Assembly (NCBI GenBank): GCA_947178455.1
Contig: CAMWYI010000007.1
Location: 1-23,203 of the forward strand
Reading direction: 5' to 3'
From: an uncultured Alistipes sp.
Lineage (GTDB): Bacteria; Bacteroidota; Bacteroidia; Bacteroidales; Rikenellaceae
DNA length: 23,203 bases
The notes under the pieces were generated by a model. That model was not told the DNA's origin, did no database searches, and was given only the letters and a program-made list of their open reading frames with translations. A program made the position numbers and the translations under genes. Positions 8,413-15,988 of this stretch are shown piece after piece; within the stretch, counting starts at the first letter, position 1; each line of letters starts with the position of its first letter.

Positions 8413-9726
8413 ATGGCTACAAAACAGTATTTTCCCGAAGTCGGCAAAATCCCGTTCGAGGGTGCCGGCTCGAAAAATCCGATGGCGTTCCACTACTACG
8501 ACCCCGAAAAGGTGGTCAAGGGACGCAAAATGAAGGATTGGTTCCGTTTCTCGATGGCGTGGTGGCACACCCTCTGCGCCGAGGGCGGCGACCAGTTCGG
8601 CGGCGGCACCAAGAAATTCCCTTGGAACGAGGCCGCCTGCCCCGTCGAGCGGGCCAAAGCCAAGATGGACGCCGGATTCGAGTTCATGCAGAAAATCGGC
8701 ATCGAGTACTACTGCTTCCACGACGTCGACCTCGTGGACGAGGCTGCGACGGTCGAGGAGTATGAAAAGAATCTGAAAGAGATCGTCGCCTATGCCAAGC
8801 AGAAACAGGCCGAAACGGGCATCAAACTACTGTGGGGCACGGCCAACGTCTTCGGGCACGCCCGTTACATGAACGGCGCGTCGACCAATCCCGATTTCGA
8901 TACGGCGGCCCGCGCGATGCTGCAAATCAAGAACGCCATAGACGCGACTATCGAGCTGGGCGGCGACTGCTACGTCTTCTGGGGCGGCCGCGAGGGCTAC
9001 ATGTCGCTGCTGAATACCGACATGAAGCGCGAAAAGGAGCACATGGCCACGATGCTGCGCATGGCGCGCGACTATGCCCGCGCCAAAGGATTCAAGGGGA
9101 CGTTCCTCATCGAGCCCAAACCCATGGAGCCGATGAAACACCAGTACGATGTCGACACGGAGACCGTCATCGGCTTCCTGCGGGCGCACGGGCTGGACAA
9201 GGACTTCAAAGTCAATATCGAAGTAAACCACGCGACGCTCGCGGGCCACACGTTCGAGCACGAGCTGCAATGCGCCGTCGACGCCGGTATGCTGGGTTCG
9301 ATCGACGCCAATCGCGGCGACTACCAGAACGGCTGGGACACCGACCAGTTCCCTATCGACCTTTACGAAATGGTGCAGGCGATGCTGGTCATCCTGCGCG
9401 GCGGCGGTTTGCAGGGCGGCGGCACGAATTTCGACGCCAAGACCCGCCGCAACTCGACCGACCCCGACGATATTTTCATCGCCCACATCGCCGCAATGGA
9501 CGTCATGGCGCGTGCGCTGTTGATTGCCGCCGAAATCCTCGACAATTCGCCCTACTGCAAGATGCTGGCGGAACGCTATGCCTCCTACGATTCGGGCGAG
9601 GGTAAACGCTTCGAGGAGGGCCGCATGACGCTCGAAGAAGCCGCCGAACACGCCCGCAAGCACGAACCCGTGCAGCACAGCGGCAAGCAGGAGCTGTACG
9701 AAGCTATCGTCAACATGCACATCTGA
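8413..9726 (+). CDS. xylA: Xylose isomerase
   Basis: It interconverts D-xylose and D-xylulose in the cytoplasm and also isomerises glucose weakly in this family. All active-site blocks are present: YYCFHDVDL with catalytic H103, FLIEPKPMEP with metal ligand E234 and K236, IEVNHATLAGHTFEHE with E270 and H273, SIDANRGD with D298, and the downstream WDTDQFP and NFDAKTR metal-binding aspartates. At 437 aa with an N-terminal extension it is the class II (Bacteroidetes/E. coli-size) form. It follows xylB by 21 nt and ends 25 nt before a strong hairpin terminator, so the operon appears to stop here; the xylose permease often found next to these genes is absent. Confidence 0.98.
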   Translation: MATKQYFPEVGKIPFEGAGSKNPMAFHYYDPEKVVKGRKMKDWFRFSMAWWHTLCAEGGDQFGGGTKKFPWNEAACPVERAKAKMDAGFEFMQKIGIEYYCFHDVDLVDEAATVEEYEKNLKEIVAYAKQKQAETGIKLLWGTANVFGHARYMNGASTNPDFDTAARAMLQIKNAIDATIELGGDCYVFWGGREGYMSLLNTDMKREKEHMATMLRMARDYARAKGFKGTFLIEPKPMEPMKHQYDVDTETVIGFLRAHGLDKDFKVNIEVNHATLAGHTFEHELQCAVDAGMLGSIDANRGDYQNGWDTDQFPIDLYEMVQAMLVILRGGGLQGGGTNFDAKTRRNSTDPDDIFIAHIAAMDVMARALLIAAEILDNSPYCKMLAERYASYDSGEGKRFEEGRMTLEEAAEHARKHEPVQHSGKQELYEAIVNMHI

Positions 9727-9751
9727 CGCTCGGTTTCATACCTGCACGAAA

Positions 9752-9782
9752 AGGCCTCCGTTTTTGCGACGGAGGCTTTTTT
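9752..9782 (+). terminator. Rho-independent terminator of the xyl operon
   Basis: GCCTCCGT (9754-9761) pairs with ACGGAGGC (9769-9776) around a 7-nt loop and is followed by T6 (9777-9782). It starts 25 nt after the xylA stop. Confidence 0.92.
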
Positions 9783-9937
9783 GCATAAAATTCGGTAATC
9801 ACTATCCGATTTCACACTGCATTGCTTCTCTCCGTGTTTTTGGCGAGTTGCAACCTACCTGTTCAACGCTGCGGGACGAAGACTGCGGACGGCTCGACAC
9901 GCAAGTGGCGGGCCTCCGCTGGCGGAGGCTTCGGCCC
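9783..9937. other. Intergenic stretch with GC-rich hairpin, no gene seen
   Basis: No convincing protein is encoded between the xyl terminator and the repeat copy at 9938. The notable element is a hairpin at 9908-9939: 7 bp (9912-9918 with 9923-9929) nested in a 4-bp outer stem (9908-9911 with 9936-9939); the alternative pairing 9908-9914 with 9933-9939 competes with it. No T-run follows, so it is not an ordinary terminator. Confidence 0.45.
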
Positions 9938-10080
9938 GCGCCGCTTTAAGAAAGCGGTTCTAAACGCAGCAGACCCTCTCTGTTTTAATGACCATCATTT
10001 TCGCTCCCGCCAGTCTTTTTGCAATTAACTTCGGTGACGGCGCAGGGAGTTTCCGAAGCCCCCCAACCTCCCTTCGCGCT
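9938..10080 (+). repeat. Dispersed intergenic repeat, copy A
   Basis: It aligns with copy B (12639-12784) in the same orientation with one 3-nt indel; by hand I count 87 identical of 143 aligned positions. It begins with a 7-bp hairpin (9941-9947 with 9951-9957, loop AAG); both copies have GCGC at the left edge and GCGCT at the right. Two stem positions differ between copies with compensating partners. This copy overlaps the last 18 codons of yfhO, while copy B lies upstream of yfhO, so the gene is bracketed by direct repeats. Nature unknown: MITE-like element, RNA gene or decayed coding sequence. Confidence 0.6.
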
Positions 10081-12592
10081 TAAAAACCCCGTTTTTAACG
10101 GGGCGTACGACTGCCGCACCCAGCGCAAAGAGCAGAATCAACACCGACGCGATGCCCGTCACCGTTTCGACCGCTCCCCACGCCGGTGCCCGGAACCGCC
10201 ACTCGACGGTATGCCGGCCGGCCGGAAGCGACATGGCGCGCAACACGTAATCGGCTCGGAAATAGGGAGCCTCCACGCCGTCGACATAGGCTTTCCAGCC
10301 CTTGTCGTAGAAAATTTCGGAGAAGACGGCGACACCCGCTTCGGGCGTGCTGTACGCGTATTTCAAATAGTTGGGGCGGTACTCCTCCAACCGAATCGAA
10401 CGTATCGGTTCCGGCAAATCCCGAATCGCCCCCTCGGTCGCATCGGCGTTCGCCAACACCGCCACCGCTTCGGCATCCGAAGCGGCCACGACGGCCGTCG
10501 TCCGCAGGTCGACTTCGCCCAGCAGGTCGATTTCCTGCTGCGGTGTCGCGGCCTCGACAGCACGGTCGACGAACCATGCCGCGCCGAACTCCGTGCCGCG
10601 CAGCACGGCTTGCGGCGTGCCGTCGTCCGCCGGTACAATCGCATAGCGGGTATTCAGCATGTCCAGCACGCCCTCGTCCATGCGGCTCAAATAGCGGTCG
10701 ATCAAATCCTGATACCGCGCCAGCTTCGCCCCGTGATACCCGCCGACCGAACGGTGGAAGTAGCTCGTCGTGGCATCGTTGAAGGGGCTCACCGTCAGAT
10801 TGAAGACGCGGAATCCCAGCGTCGGGTCGTCCAGAATCCGACGGTCGGCTTCGGTCATCGCAATGCGGCGGCGACGCGGCGACACGAAATCGTCCGACGA
10901 CACGAAACGCCGGTCTACCGGCACGAGGTCGAGCAGCATCACCGCTCCGAGTGCTATCACCAGCACACCTCGCCCGATGCGCCGCCAAGCGAACAGCGCA
11001 ACGGCTCCGGCCGCCAGCGCAATCATCAGCAGCGACCGCCACGCGTCGGTCTGCATCATCGCGGCACGGTCGGCGGCCATCGCCGCAGCGGTCGTCTCGC
11101 CCCACTCGATGTCCACACCTTTATCTATATAGCTTTGCAGGTTATTGGCTGCAAAAATTCGCGAAAATTGGTCGGTCATCATCGCGGCGTCGGCCTGTTC
11201 GCCGAAGTCGAACAACGCCCCGCCCGCGACTGCGAACAGCAGACACAGCCCGCCCGTCAAACCGGCGGCCCAAGCCAACGCCCGCCGCAGCCGGTCGCAC
11301 GGCACCTCGTCGCGCCACAGCCGCATCAGCCCCCAAGCGCCCAGCACCGGCACGGCCCACTGCACGACGACCAGCGTCATCGACACGGTGCGGAATTTGT
11401 CGTAACCGGGCAGATAGTCGAAAAACAGTCGGGTGAACCACAGCCAGTTGTGCCCCCACGACAAAAAGAGCATCACGCCACAGACGGCCACCAACCACCA
11501 TTTGTTGCGTCCGCGCAAGAGCGCGACACCCAGCACGGCGAGAAAAACGGCGGCGGCCCCCAAATAGGTCGGCCCGCCGGTATAGGGCTGCTCGCCCCAG
11601 TAGGTAGGCAGCTGCTGCGCCGCGCCGCGCAGACCGTAGTCGTTCAGCACGGCCGCCGTGCGGCTGTCGGCAGCGAAGGTCGAACCCGATTCGCGCCCCA
11701 TGAAGTCGGGAATCAGCAGGTTGAAGCTCTCGACCCGGCCGTAGCTCCACGCCGTAGCATAGTCGAGCGCAAGGCCGTTGCGCGAGGTCTCGACGGTCGT
11801 CGCCAGTTCCGACCCGCCGCGCATCGTATCTTTTGAATGTTGAGCCGTGTACCATAATGGGGAAAAATTCGAGCCGACGGCCAGCAGCCCCGCCGCCGCG
11901 AGCACGAGCGTGCGGCGCGCGAAATCGCGCAACCGTTTTTCGCGTCCGGCGACGATGCCCTCGCTCACCCAGAATGCGGCCATCGCCATCAGGAAGTAGT
12001 AGGTAATCTGCGGATGATTGGCCCCGATTTCGAGCGAAGCGGCCAGCGCGGTCAGTGCGCCGCCGTACCACACATTGCGACGCAGCGTGACCCACGCTCC
12101 GCCCATCATCAGCGGGGCATAGACCAGCGCCCACATCTTGGTGACGTGTCCGGCCGCGATAATCAGCAGAAAGTAGGTCGACAACCCGTAAGCCAGCGCC
12201 CCGACGACAGCCACCCGAGCATCGACGCCGCACAACAGCAGCATCGCCCATAGAGCGGTCATGGCGAAAAAGAGGAATCCGGCGGGCGTATCGACGATGC
12301 GGACGACCCGTCCGACCGTGTTTTTCACTAATTGTGCCGGATAGGCCACGTCGATGAGGTAAGCGGGCATGCCGCCGAACATGCCGCCCGTCCACTGCGG
12401 GTCTTCGCCCGTGTCGGCGCGCATCTGCCGGATGTCGTGAGCCATGCCCTCGAACTGCACCACATCGTGCTGGGGCAGCACCTCTCCCCGAAACTGCGGC
12501 GCGAAATAGGCCGCGCTCACCACGAAAAAGAGCGCCAGTGCGAAGACCCCCGACAGCACCCGCCGTCCGTATCGCGATTCAAGAAATTCCAT
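10025..12592 (-). CDS. YfhO-family polytopic membrane protein
   Basis: A large inner-membrane protein (855 aa) with about a dozen hydrophobic helices between residues ~12 and ~595, a hydrophilic segment (~600-800) and one last helix at ~812-835. The N-terminal layout (PQHDVVQFEGMAHDIRQMRADTGEDPQWTGGMFGGMPAYLI) and the C-terminal VFSEIFYDKGWKAYVDGVEAPYFRADYVLRAMSLPAGRHTVEWRF are hallmarks of the YfhO/DUF6080-like group with a GT-C-type fold. YfhO is linked to lipoteichoic acid glycosylation in Bacillus; in Bacteroidetes a lipid-linked sugar transferase is inference only. Monocistronic, divergent from the polyprenyl synthase. Oddity: an intrinsic terminator (10081-10103) sits inside the frame and the 18 codons beyond it lie in repeat copy A, so the genuine C-terminus may be near residue 830. 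Confidence 0.87.
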   Translation of the reverse strand: MEFLESRYGRRVLSGVFALALFFVVSAAYFAPQFRGEVLPQHDVVQFEGMAHDIRQMRADTGEDPQWTGGMFGGMPAYLIDVAYPAQLVKNTVGRVVRIVDTPAGFLFFAMTALWAMLLLCGVDARVAVVGALAYGLSTYFLLIIAAGHVTKMWALVYAPLMMGGAWVTLRRNVWYGGALTALAASLEIGANHPQITYYFLMAMAAFWVSEGIVAGREKRLRDFARRTLVLAAAGLLAVGSNFSPLWYTAQHSKDTMRGGSELATTVETSRNGLALDYATAWSYGRVESFNLLIPDFMGRESGSTFAADSRTAAVLNDYGLRGAAQQLPTYWGEQPYTGGPTYLGAAAVFLAVLGVALLRGRNKWWLVAVCGVMLFLSWGHNWLWFTRLFFDYLPGYDKFRTVSMTLVVVQWAVPVLGAWGLMRLWRDEVPCDRLRRALAWAAGLTGGLCLLFAVAGGALFDFGEQADAAMMTDQFSRIFAANNLQSYIDKGVDIEWGETTAAAMAADRAAMMQTDAWRSLLMIALAAGAVALFAWRRIGRGVLVIALGAVMLLDLVPVDRRFVSSDDFVSPRRRRIAMTEADRRILDDPTLGFRVFNLTVSPFNDATTSYFHRSVGGYHGAKLARYQDLIDRYLSRMDEGVLDMLNTRYAIVPADDGTPQAVLRGTEFGAAWFVDRAVEAATPQQEIDLLGEVDLRTTAVVAASDAEAVAVLANADATEGAIRDLPEPIRSIRLEEYRPNYLKYAYSTPEAGVAVFSEIFYDKGWKAYVDGVEAPYFRADYVLRAMSLPAGRHTVEWRFRAPAWGAVETVTGIASVLILLFALGAAVVRPVKNGVFKREGRLGGFGNSLRRHRS
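10081..10103 (-). terminator. Intrinsic terminator inside the 3' end of yfhO
   Basis: On the minus strand CCCCGTT (10103-10097) pairs with AACGGGG (10093-10087) around an AAA loop and is followed by TTTTTA (10086-10081). It lies 54 nt before the yfhO stop codon, within the reading frame. Confidence 0.65.
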
Positions 12593-12615
12593 CGTTGCGA
12601 ATTTTATTCAACGCC

Positions 12616-12623
12616 CCAAGATA
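12616..12623 (-). promoter_or_regulatory. Candidate yfhO promoter -7 box
   Basis: TATCTTGG on the minus strand, 23 nt upstream of the yfhO ATG, is one base from TAnnTTTG and is the mirror image of the polyprenyl synthase -7 box at 12799-12806. No TTTG is seen at -33. Confidence 0.4.
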
Positions 12624-12642
12624 CGAATTTTTTTATTAGCGC
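12618..12642. repeat. Left arm of 25-bp perfect inverted repeat
   Basis: This is the exact reverse complement of 12780-12804. The two arms enclose 137 bp that is nearly all repeat copy B. It sits 24 nt upstream of the yfhO ATG. Confidence 0.9.
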
Positions 12643-12784
12643 GGCGTTAAGAACGCCGTTTTAGGCGCGACCGCTGGTCATTGGGTTTCCGCTGGATGCG
12701 GTCGCTCCTGCCCGTTTTTTTCTTGCTTAATAAAACCGCGAAGGCACAGAAATTTTGCGAAACCCACCGACCGTCCTTTGCGCT
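12639..12784 (+). repeat. Dispersed intergenic repeat, copy B
   Basis: It is homologous to copy A (9938-10080) over its full length. Its hairpin is 12642-12648 with 12652-12658 (loop AAG); stem bases 12643/12657 and 12646/12654 are changed relative to copy A yet still pair. The copy fills the interval between the two 25-bp inverted-repeat arms, overlapping each arm by 4-5 bases. Confidence 0.6.
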
Positions 12785-12806
12785 AATAAAAAAATTCGTA
12801 TCTTTG
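12777..12806 (+). promoter_or_regulatory. Promoter of polyprenyl synthase gene (TTTG-N18-TATCTTTG)
   Basis: TTTG at 12777-12780, an 18-nt spacer and a perfect TATCTTTG at 12799-12806 make a strong Bacteroidetes promoter. Transcription would start near 12813, giving a leader of about 70 nt. Most of it lies in the right arm of the inverted repeat. Confidence 0.72.
12780..12804. repeat. Right arm of 25-bp perfect inverted repeat
   Basis: Exact reverse complement of 12618-12642. It contains the spacer and most of the -7 box of the polyprenyl synthase promoter. Confidence 0.9.
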
Positions 12807-12884
12807 GCTGTACATTGCAAACAGGGTCGGAAGCGAAAACGACGTTCCGAACTGCAAAACAGCCTACCGCGCTAACAAAAAATT

Positions 12885-13874
12885 ATGTCGGCACTCGACT
12901 CCATACGGGCAACCGTCGCCACCGAACTCGAAGCCTACGAATCGTTCGTCGAACGGCAATTCACGGCCGAAGGCGAACTGCTTTCCGAGATGTTGCGCTA
13001 CGCGCTTTCGGCGCGCGGCAAGGGTATCCGTCCGCTGCTGGTCGTGCTGGCGGCCGCCCTCCATGCCGCCACGCCGGGCGCAGCCGCAGGCCGCCGCACT
13101 TCGCTGGCCGCCATGCTGGTCGAAATGCTCCACGTCGCTTCGCTCATCCACGACGACGTAATCGACGAATCGGATACCCGCCGCAACCGTCCGTCGGTCA
13201 ACGCCCGCTGGCAGTCGCACAAGGCGGTGCTGCTGGGCGACTACATCTTGGCACGGAATATGGCCATCGGACTGCAAAGCGGCCAGTTCGATTTGGTCAC
13301 GCACATCTGCGGGGCGATGGCGTCGCTCTGCGAGGGCGAAATCGAACAGGCCGACTGCGCGGACAACCGACGCATGACGCGCGACCTCTATGCCGACATC
13401 ATCTACAAAAAGACCGCCTGCCTGCTGGGCATCAGCGCGTCGGCCGGTGCGCTGGCCGTCGGGGCGACGCACGACCGCGTGGCGACGATGCGCCGCTTCG
13501 GCGAAGCGTTGGGCATGGCCTTTCAGATTCAGGACGACATCCTCGACTACCGGCCGCAAAACCATACCGGCAAACCCGTCTGCAACGACCTGCGCGAGGG
13601 GAAAATCACCCTGCCGCTGCTCGCCGTACTGGAACGGGTCGACGACCGACGCCGCGCCGAACTGCTCGACCGCCTCGCCCGCTGCCGCGAGGACGAAACG
13701 TCGGTCGACTACCTGCGGGAACTCGTCACGAACGAGGGCGGACTGGAAGCGGCCGGACGCGAGATGCAGCGACACATCGCCCAAGCCGTCGGCCTGCTCG
13801 CCGATTACGACGACACTCCCTACCGGCAAGCCCTCATCGAGCTGTGCCGGTTCGTGGCGGAACGCGACAACTAA
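12885..13874 (+). CDS. ispB: Long-chain trans-polyprenyl diphosphate synthase
   Basis: It adds isopentenyl diphosphate units to an allylic primer to give a long prenyl chain, probably for the menaquinone tail. The first Asp-rich motif is DDVID (D90, D91, D94) in LIHDDVIDESDTRR and the second is DDILD (217-221) in FQIQDDILDY; GKGIRPLLV near residue 45 is the IPP-binding block. The residues 4 and 5 positions before the first motif are small (S, A) rather than aromatic, which in this family goes with long products, so octaprenyl-class is favoured over farnesyl or geranylgeranyl. 329 aa is the usual size. The start ATG at 12885 follows the promoter at 12777-12806. The MFS gene follows 43 nt downstream and may share the transcript. 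The symbol is by family, not proven chain length. Confidence 0.9.
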   Translation: MSALDSIRATVATELEAYESFVERQFTAEGELLSEMLRYALSARGKGIRPLLVVLAAALHAATPGAAAGRRTSLAAMLVEMLHVASLIHDDVIDESDTRRNRPSVNARWQSHKAVLLGDYILARNMAIGLQSGQFDLVTHICGAMASLCEGEIEQADCADNRRMTRDLYADIIYKKTACLLGISASAGALAVGATHDRVATMRRFGEALGMAFQIQDDILDYRPQNHTGKPVCNDLREGKITLPLLAVLERVDDRRRAELLDRLARCREDETSVDYLRELVTNEGGLEAAGREMQRHIAQAVGLLADYDDTPYRQALIELCRFVAERDN

Positions 13875-13917
13875 TGCAATGCAAAATTCCTAATTAAAAA
13901 TTATCCGATTAAAAAAA

Positions 13918-15243
13918 ATGGCACAACCGAAAAAAAATCTTCTGCCGATTATCGTGATGTTCTTCCTCTTCGCGATGATTTCGTTCGTCACGAACTTGGC
14001 GGCGCCGATGGGTACCATCTGGAAAAACGAGTACCCGTCGCTCGGCATGATGGGCAACATGATGAACTTTCTGGCCTACCTCTTCATGGGTATTCCGGCC
14101 GGCAAGCTGATCGAGCGCATCGGCTACAAACGCACCACGCTCATCGCCATGGGCGTCGGCATCGTCGGGCTGTTCACGCAGTATCTTTCGAGCCACGTCG
14201 GCGTGAGCACCGAGCTGTTCGCCTACCATGAAACGGCTATCAAGCTCAACTACATCATCTATCTGCTCGGCGCATTCGTCTGCGGATTCTGCGTCTGCAT
14301 GCTCAACACGGTGGTCAACCCGCTGCTCAACATGCTCGGCGGCGGTGGCAACAAGGGCAACCAGCTGATTCAGGCCGGCGGCGCGCTCAACTCGTTCGCC
14401 GGAACGCTGACGCCGCTCTTCGTGGGCGCGCTCATCGGCACGGTCACCGAACGCACAGCGATGTCCGACGTCACGCCGCTGCTCTTCATGGGTATGGGCG
14501 TATTCGCGCTGGCATTCCTCATCATTCTGTTCGTGGCGATTCCCGAGCCGCATTTCGGAGCCGATGCAGCCGTCAAAACCAAAGAGAAGTACAGCCCGTG
14601 GAGCTTCCGCCACACGGTGCTGGGCGTCATCGGTATTTTCGTTTACGTCGGCATCGAAATCGGTATCCCGGGCACGCTGATTTTCTATCTTTCGGACAGC
14701 TCGGCGCGCGGTGCAGGCATCGCGGTCAACGGTGCGGCTATCGGCGGCGCAATCGCAGCTATCTACTGGCTGCTGATGCTGGTCGGCCGACTGGTCAGCA
14801 GCGCCATCAGCGGCAAAATTTCGAGCCGTGCACAACTGATTGCCGTATCGGTTACGGCTATCGTCTTCGTGCTCATCGCTATTTGCACGCCCAAAACCGT
14901 ATCGGTCACGATGCCCAGCTACAGCGTCGGCAACGGATTCGAGATGGTGCAGGTGCCGTTGAGCGCCTTGTTCCTCGTGCTGTGCGGTCTGTGCACGTCG
15001 GTGATGTGGGGCGGCATCTTCAACCTCGCGGTCGAAGGATTGGGCAAATACACGGCACAGGCATCGGGTATCTTCATGATGATGGTCGTAGGCGGCGGCG
15101 TGCTGCCGGTCATCCAAGAGTATCTGGCCAACCGCGTGGGCTACATGCCCTCCTACTGGCTGATTGTCGTCGCACTGGGCTACCTGCTCTACTACGGCGT
15201 AATCGGCTGCAAAAACGTGAACAAAGATATTCCGGTGGAATAA
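13918..15243 (+). CDS. MFS permease, FHS (fucose permease-like) sugar transporter
   Basis: A 441-aa inner-membrane protein with twelve predicted helices and a hydrophilic central loop at ~210-225. The helix 2-3 loop is GIPAGKLIERIGYKRT, the MFS signature in FucP-like form. GALNSFAGTLTPLFVGALIG (mid-protein) and GLGKYTAQASGIFMMMVVGGGVLPVIQ (~375-400) are typical of the FHS family of sugar:H+ symporters in Bacteroidetes. The substrate cannot be read: fucose, glucose/galactose or another monosaccharide are all possible, and xylose import for the nearby xyl operon is only a guess. It follows the polyprenyl synthase by 43 AT-rich nt and ends 22 nt before a bidirectional terminator. Confidence 0.88.
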   Translation: MAQPKKNLLPIIVMFFLFAMISFVTNLAAPMGTIWKNEYPSLGMMGNMMNFLAYLFMGIPAGKLIERIGYKRTTLIAMGVGIVGLFTQYLSSHVGVSTELFAYHETAIKLNYIIYLLGAFVCGFCVCMLNTVVNPLLNMLGGGGNKGNQLIQAGGALNSFAGTLTPLFVGALIGTVTERTAMSDVTPLLFMGMGVFALAFLIILFVAIPEPHFGADAAVKTKEKYSPWSFRHTVLGVIGIFVYVGIEIGIPGTLIFYLSDSSARGAGIAVNGAAIGGAIAAIYWLLMLVGRLVSSAISGKISSRAQLIAVSVTAIVFVLIAICTPKTVSVTMPSYSVGNGFEMVQVPLSALFLVLCGLCTSVMWGGIFNLAVEGLGKYTAQASGIFMMMVVGGGVLPVIQEYLANRVGYMPSYWLIVVALGYLLYYGVIGCKNVNKDIPVE

Positions 15244-15265
15244 CGCCGCCGGACAACCGACAAAA

Positions 15266-15301
15266 AGCGGGGCGCCCCATAGGACGCCCCGCTCTCTTTT
15301 T
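15266..15301. terminator. Bidirectional terminator between MFS gene and rplS
   Basis: AGCGGGGCG (15266-15274) pairs with CGCCCCGCT (15285-15293) around a 10-nt loop. A T-rich tract (15293-15301) follows on plus and an A-run (15262-15266) precedes, serving as T-tract for the minus-strand rplS transcript. Confidence 0.9.
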
Positions 15302-15316
15302 GCCTGCTTCGCCGGA

Positions 15317-15697
15317 TTATTTCTCCTCCGTGCGAACCATGCGCTTCTCCTTGATGCGGGCTTTCTTACCCGTCAGACCGCGCAGATAGTAGATGCGTGC
15401 ACGACGCACGACACCGATCTTGTTCACCTCGATTTTCTCGATGTGCGGCGAGTACAGCGGGAAGATACGCTCCACGCCCACGCCGTTCGATACCTTGCGG
15501 ATGGTAAACATCTTCGTTTTGCCCGACCCCTTGATTTGGATCACGACGCCGCGAAAACTCTGCAAACGCTCTTTGTTACCCTCGACGATTTTGTAGGTCA
15601 CGGTGATGGTGTCACCGGCCTTGAACGACGGCACGTCGGCATCCGTCTTGGGCCACAACTGCTCGTTGACGGCCTTGATGATTGCATCTTTGTTCAT
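15317..15697 (-). CDS. rplS: 50S ribosomal protein L19 (bL19)
   Basis: L19 sits at the 30S-50S interface of the ribosome. The whole protein matches the family: FKAGDTITVTYKIVEGNKERLQSFRGVVIQ, the GVGVERIFPLYSPHIEKIEVNKIGVVRRARIYYLRGLTGKKARIKEK core and a basic tail. 126 aa is slightly longer than the ~115 aa of E. coli because of the C-terminal extension. It is transcribed alone here, converging on the MFS gene; trmD and rpsP, its partners in Proteobacteria, are not adjacent. A leader of about 150 nt separates the promoter from the start codon. Confidence 0.98.
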   Translation of the reverse strand: MNKDAIIKAVNEQLWPKTDADVPSFKAGDTITVTYKIVEGNKERLQSFRGVVIQIKGSGKTKMFTIRKVSNGVGVERIFPLYSPHIEKIEVNKIGVVRRARIYYLRGLTGKKARIKEKRMVRTEEK

Positions 15698-15850
15698 TGT
15701 TGCAATGATTTTTCGGTTTCATACTCGACATTCCCGCTGTGCTTCGCTACCATGACGGCGTTCTTTTCAGACCGTCAATCCCGCAGACCCGCAGGCCCGC
15801 TTGCGCTCCGGCACCCAATGAAAGAGGTCGATATATGCCCTTCGCAGGGA
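15698..15850 (-). promoter_or_regulatory. rplS 5' leader, possible autoregulatory RNA
   Basis: About 150 nt lie between the rplS -7 box and its ATG with no reading frame in them. On the minus strand a small stem GACGG/CCGTC (near 15774-15751) and a GC-rich repeat region can be seen. Long leaders of r-protein genes often bind the product; this is inference. Confidence 0.35.
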
Positions 15851-15853
15851 TTG

Positions 15854-15861
15854 CAAAGATA
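15854..15861 (-). promoter_or_regulatory. rplS promoter -7 box (TATCTTTG)
   Basis: A perfect TAnnTTTG on the minus strand, 156 nt upstream of the rplS ATG, with a T-rich stretch instead of a clear TTTG at -33. Confidence 0.55.
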
Positions 15862-15956
15862 GACAATAAAATCGGAAAAGAAAAAAATCGCGCTTTTTTA
15901 TTCAAAATCGTGCACGAAAACGACCGGACGCATGCCGCGCTTCCTTATTTTATCAT

Positions 15957-15964
15957 TACCTTTG
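15957..15964 (+). promoter_or_regulatory. surE operon promoter -7 box (TACCTTTG)
   Basis: A perfect TAnnTTTG that places the transcription start near 15971, ~18 nt before the surE ATG at 15989. No TTTG is seen at -33. It excludes the upstream in-frame ATG at 15932. Confidence 0.6.
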
Positions 15965-15988
15965 CTACCGACAAAGCATTCGCAGCAA

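Noticed and set aside
9764..10028. Short plus-strand frames between xylA and yfhO
   Set aside because: They run through the terminator and repeat copy A, start poorly and show no known domain; treated as intergenic.
10019..11836. 605-aa plus-strand open frame opposite yfhO
   Set aside because: It is a GC-rich shadow of the yfhO minus-strand frame, low in hydrophobic order, rich in R/H/P, with no recognisable domain; yfhO has clear family motifs.
13875..13917. AT-rich spacer before the MFS gene as a promoter
   Set aside because: No TAnnTTTG or TTTG pair with proper spacing is present; read-through from the polyprenyl synthase gene is simpler.
13909..15117. 402-aa minus-strand open frame opposite the MFS gene
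   Set aside because: Its His/Asp/Glu/Arg-rich composition is the expected antisense of a membrane protein.
15932..15988. 19-codon N-terminal extension of surE
   Set aside because: It starts upstream of a perfect -7 box at 15957-15964, and the family N-terminus fits the ATG at 15989.
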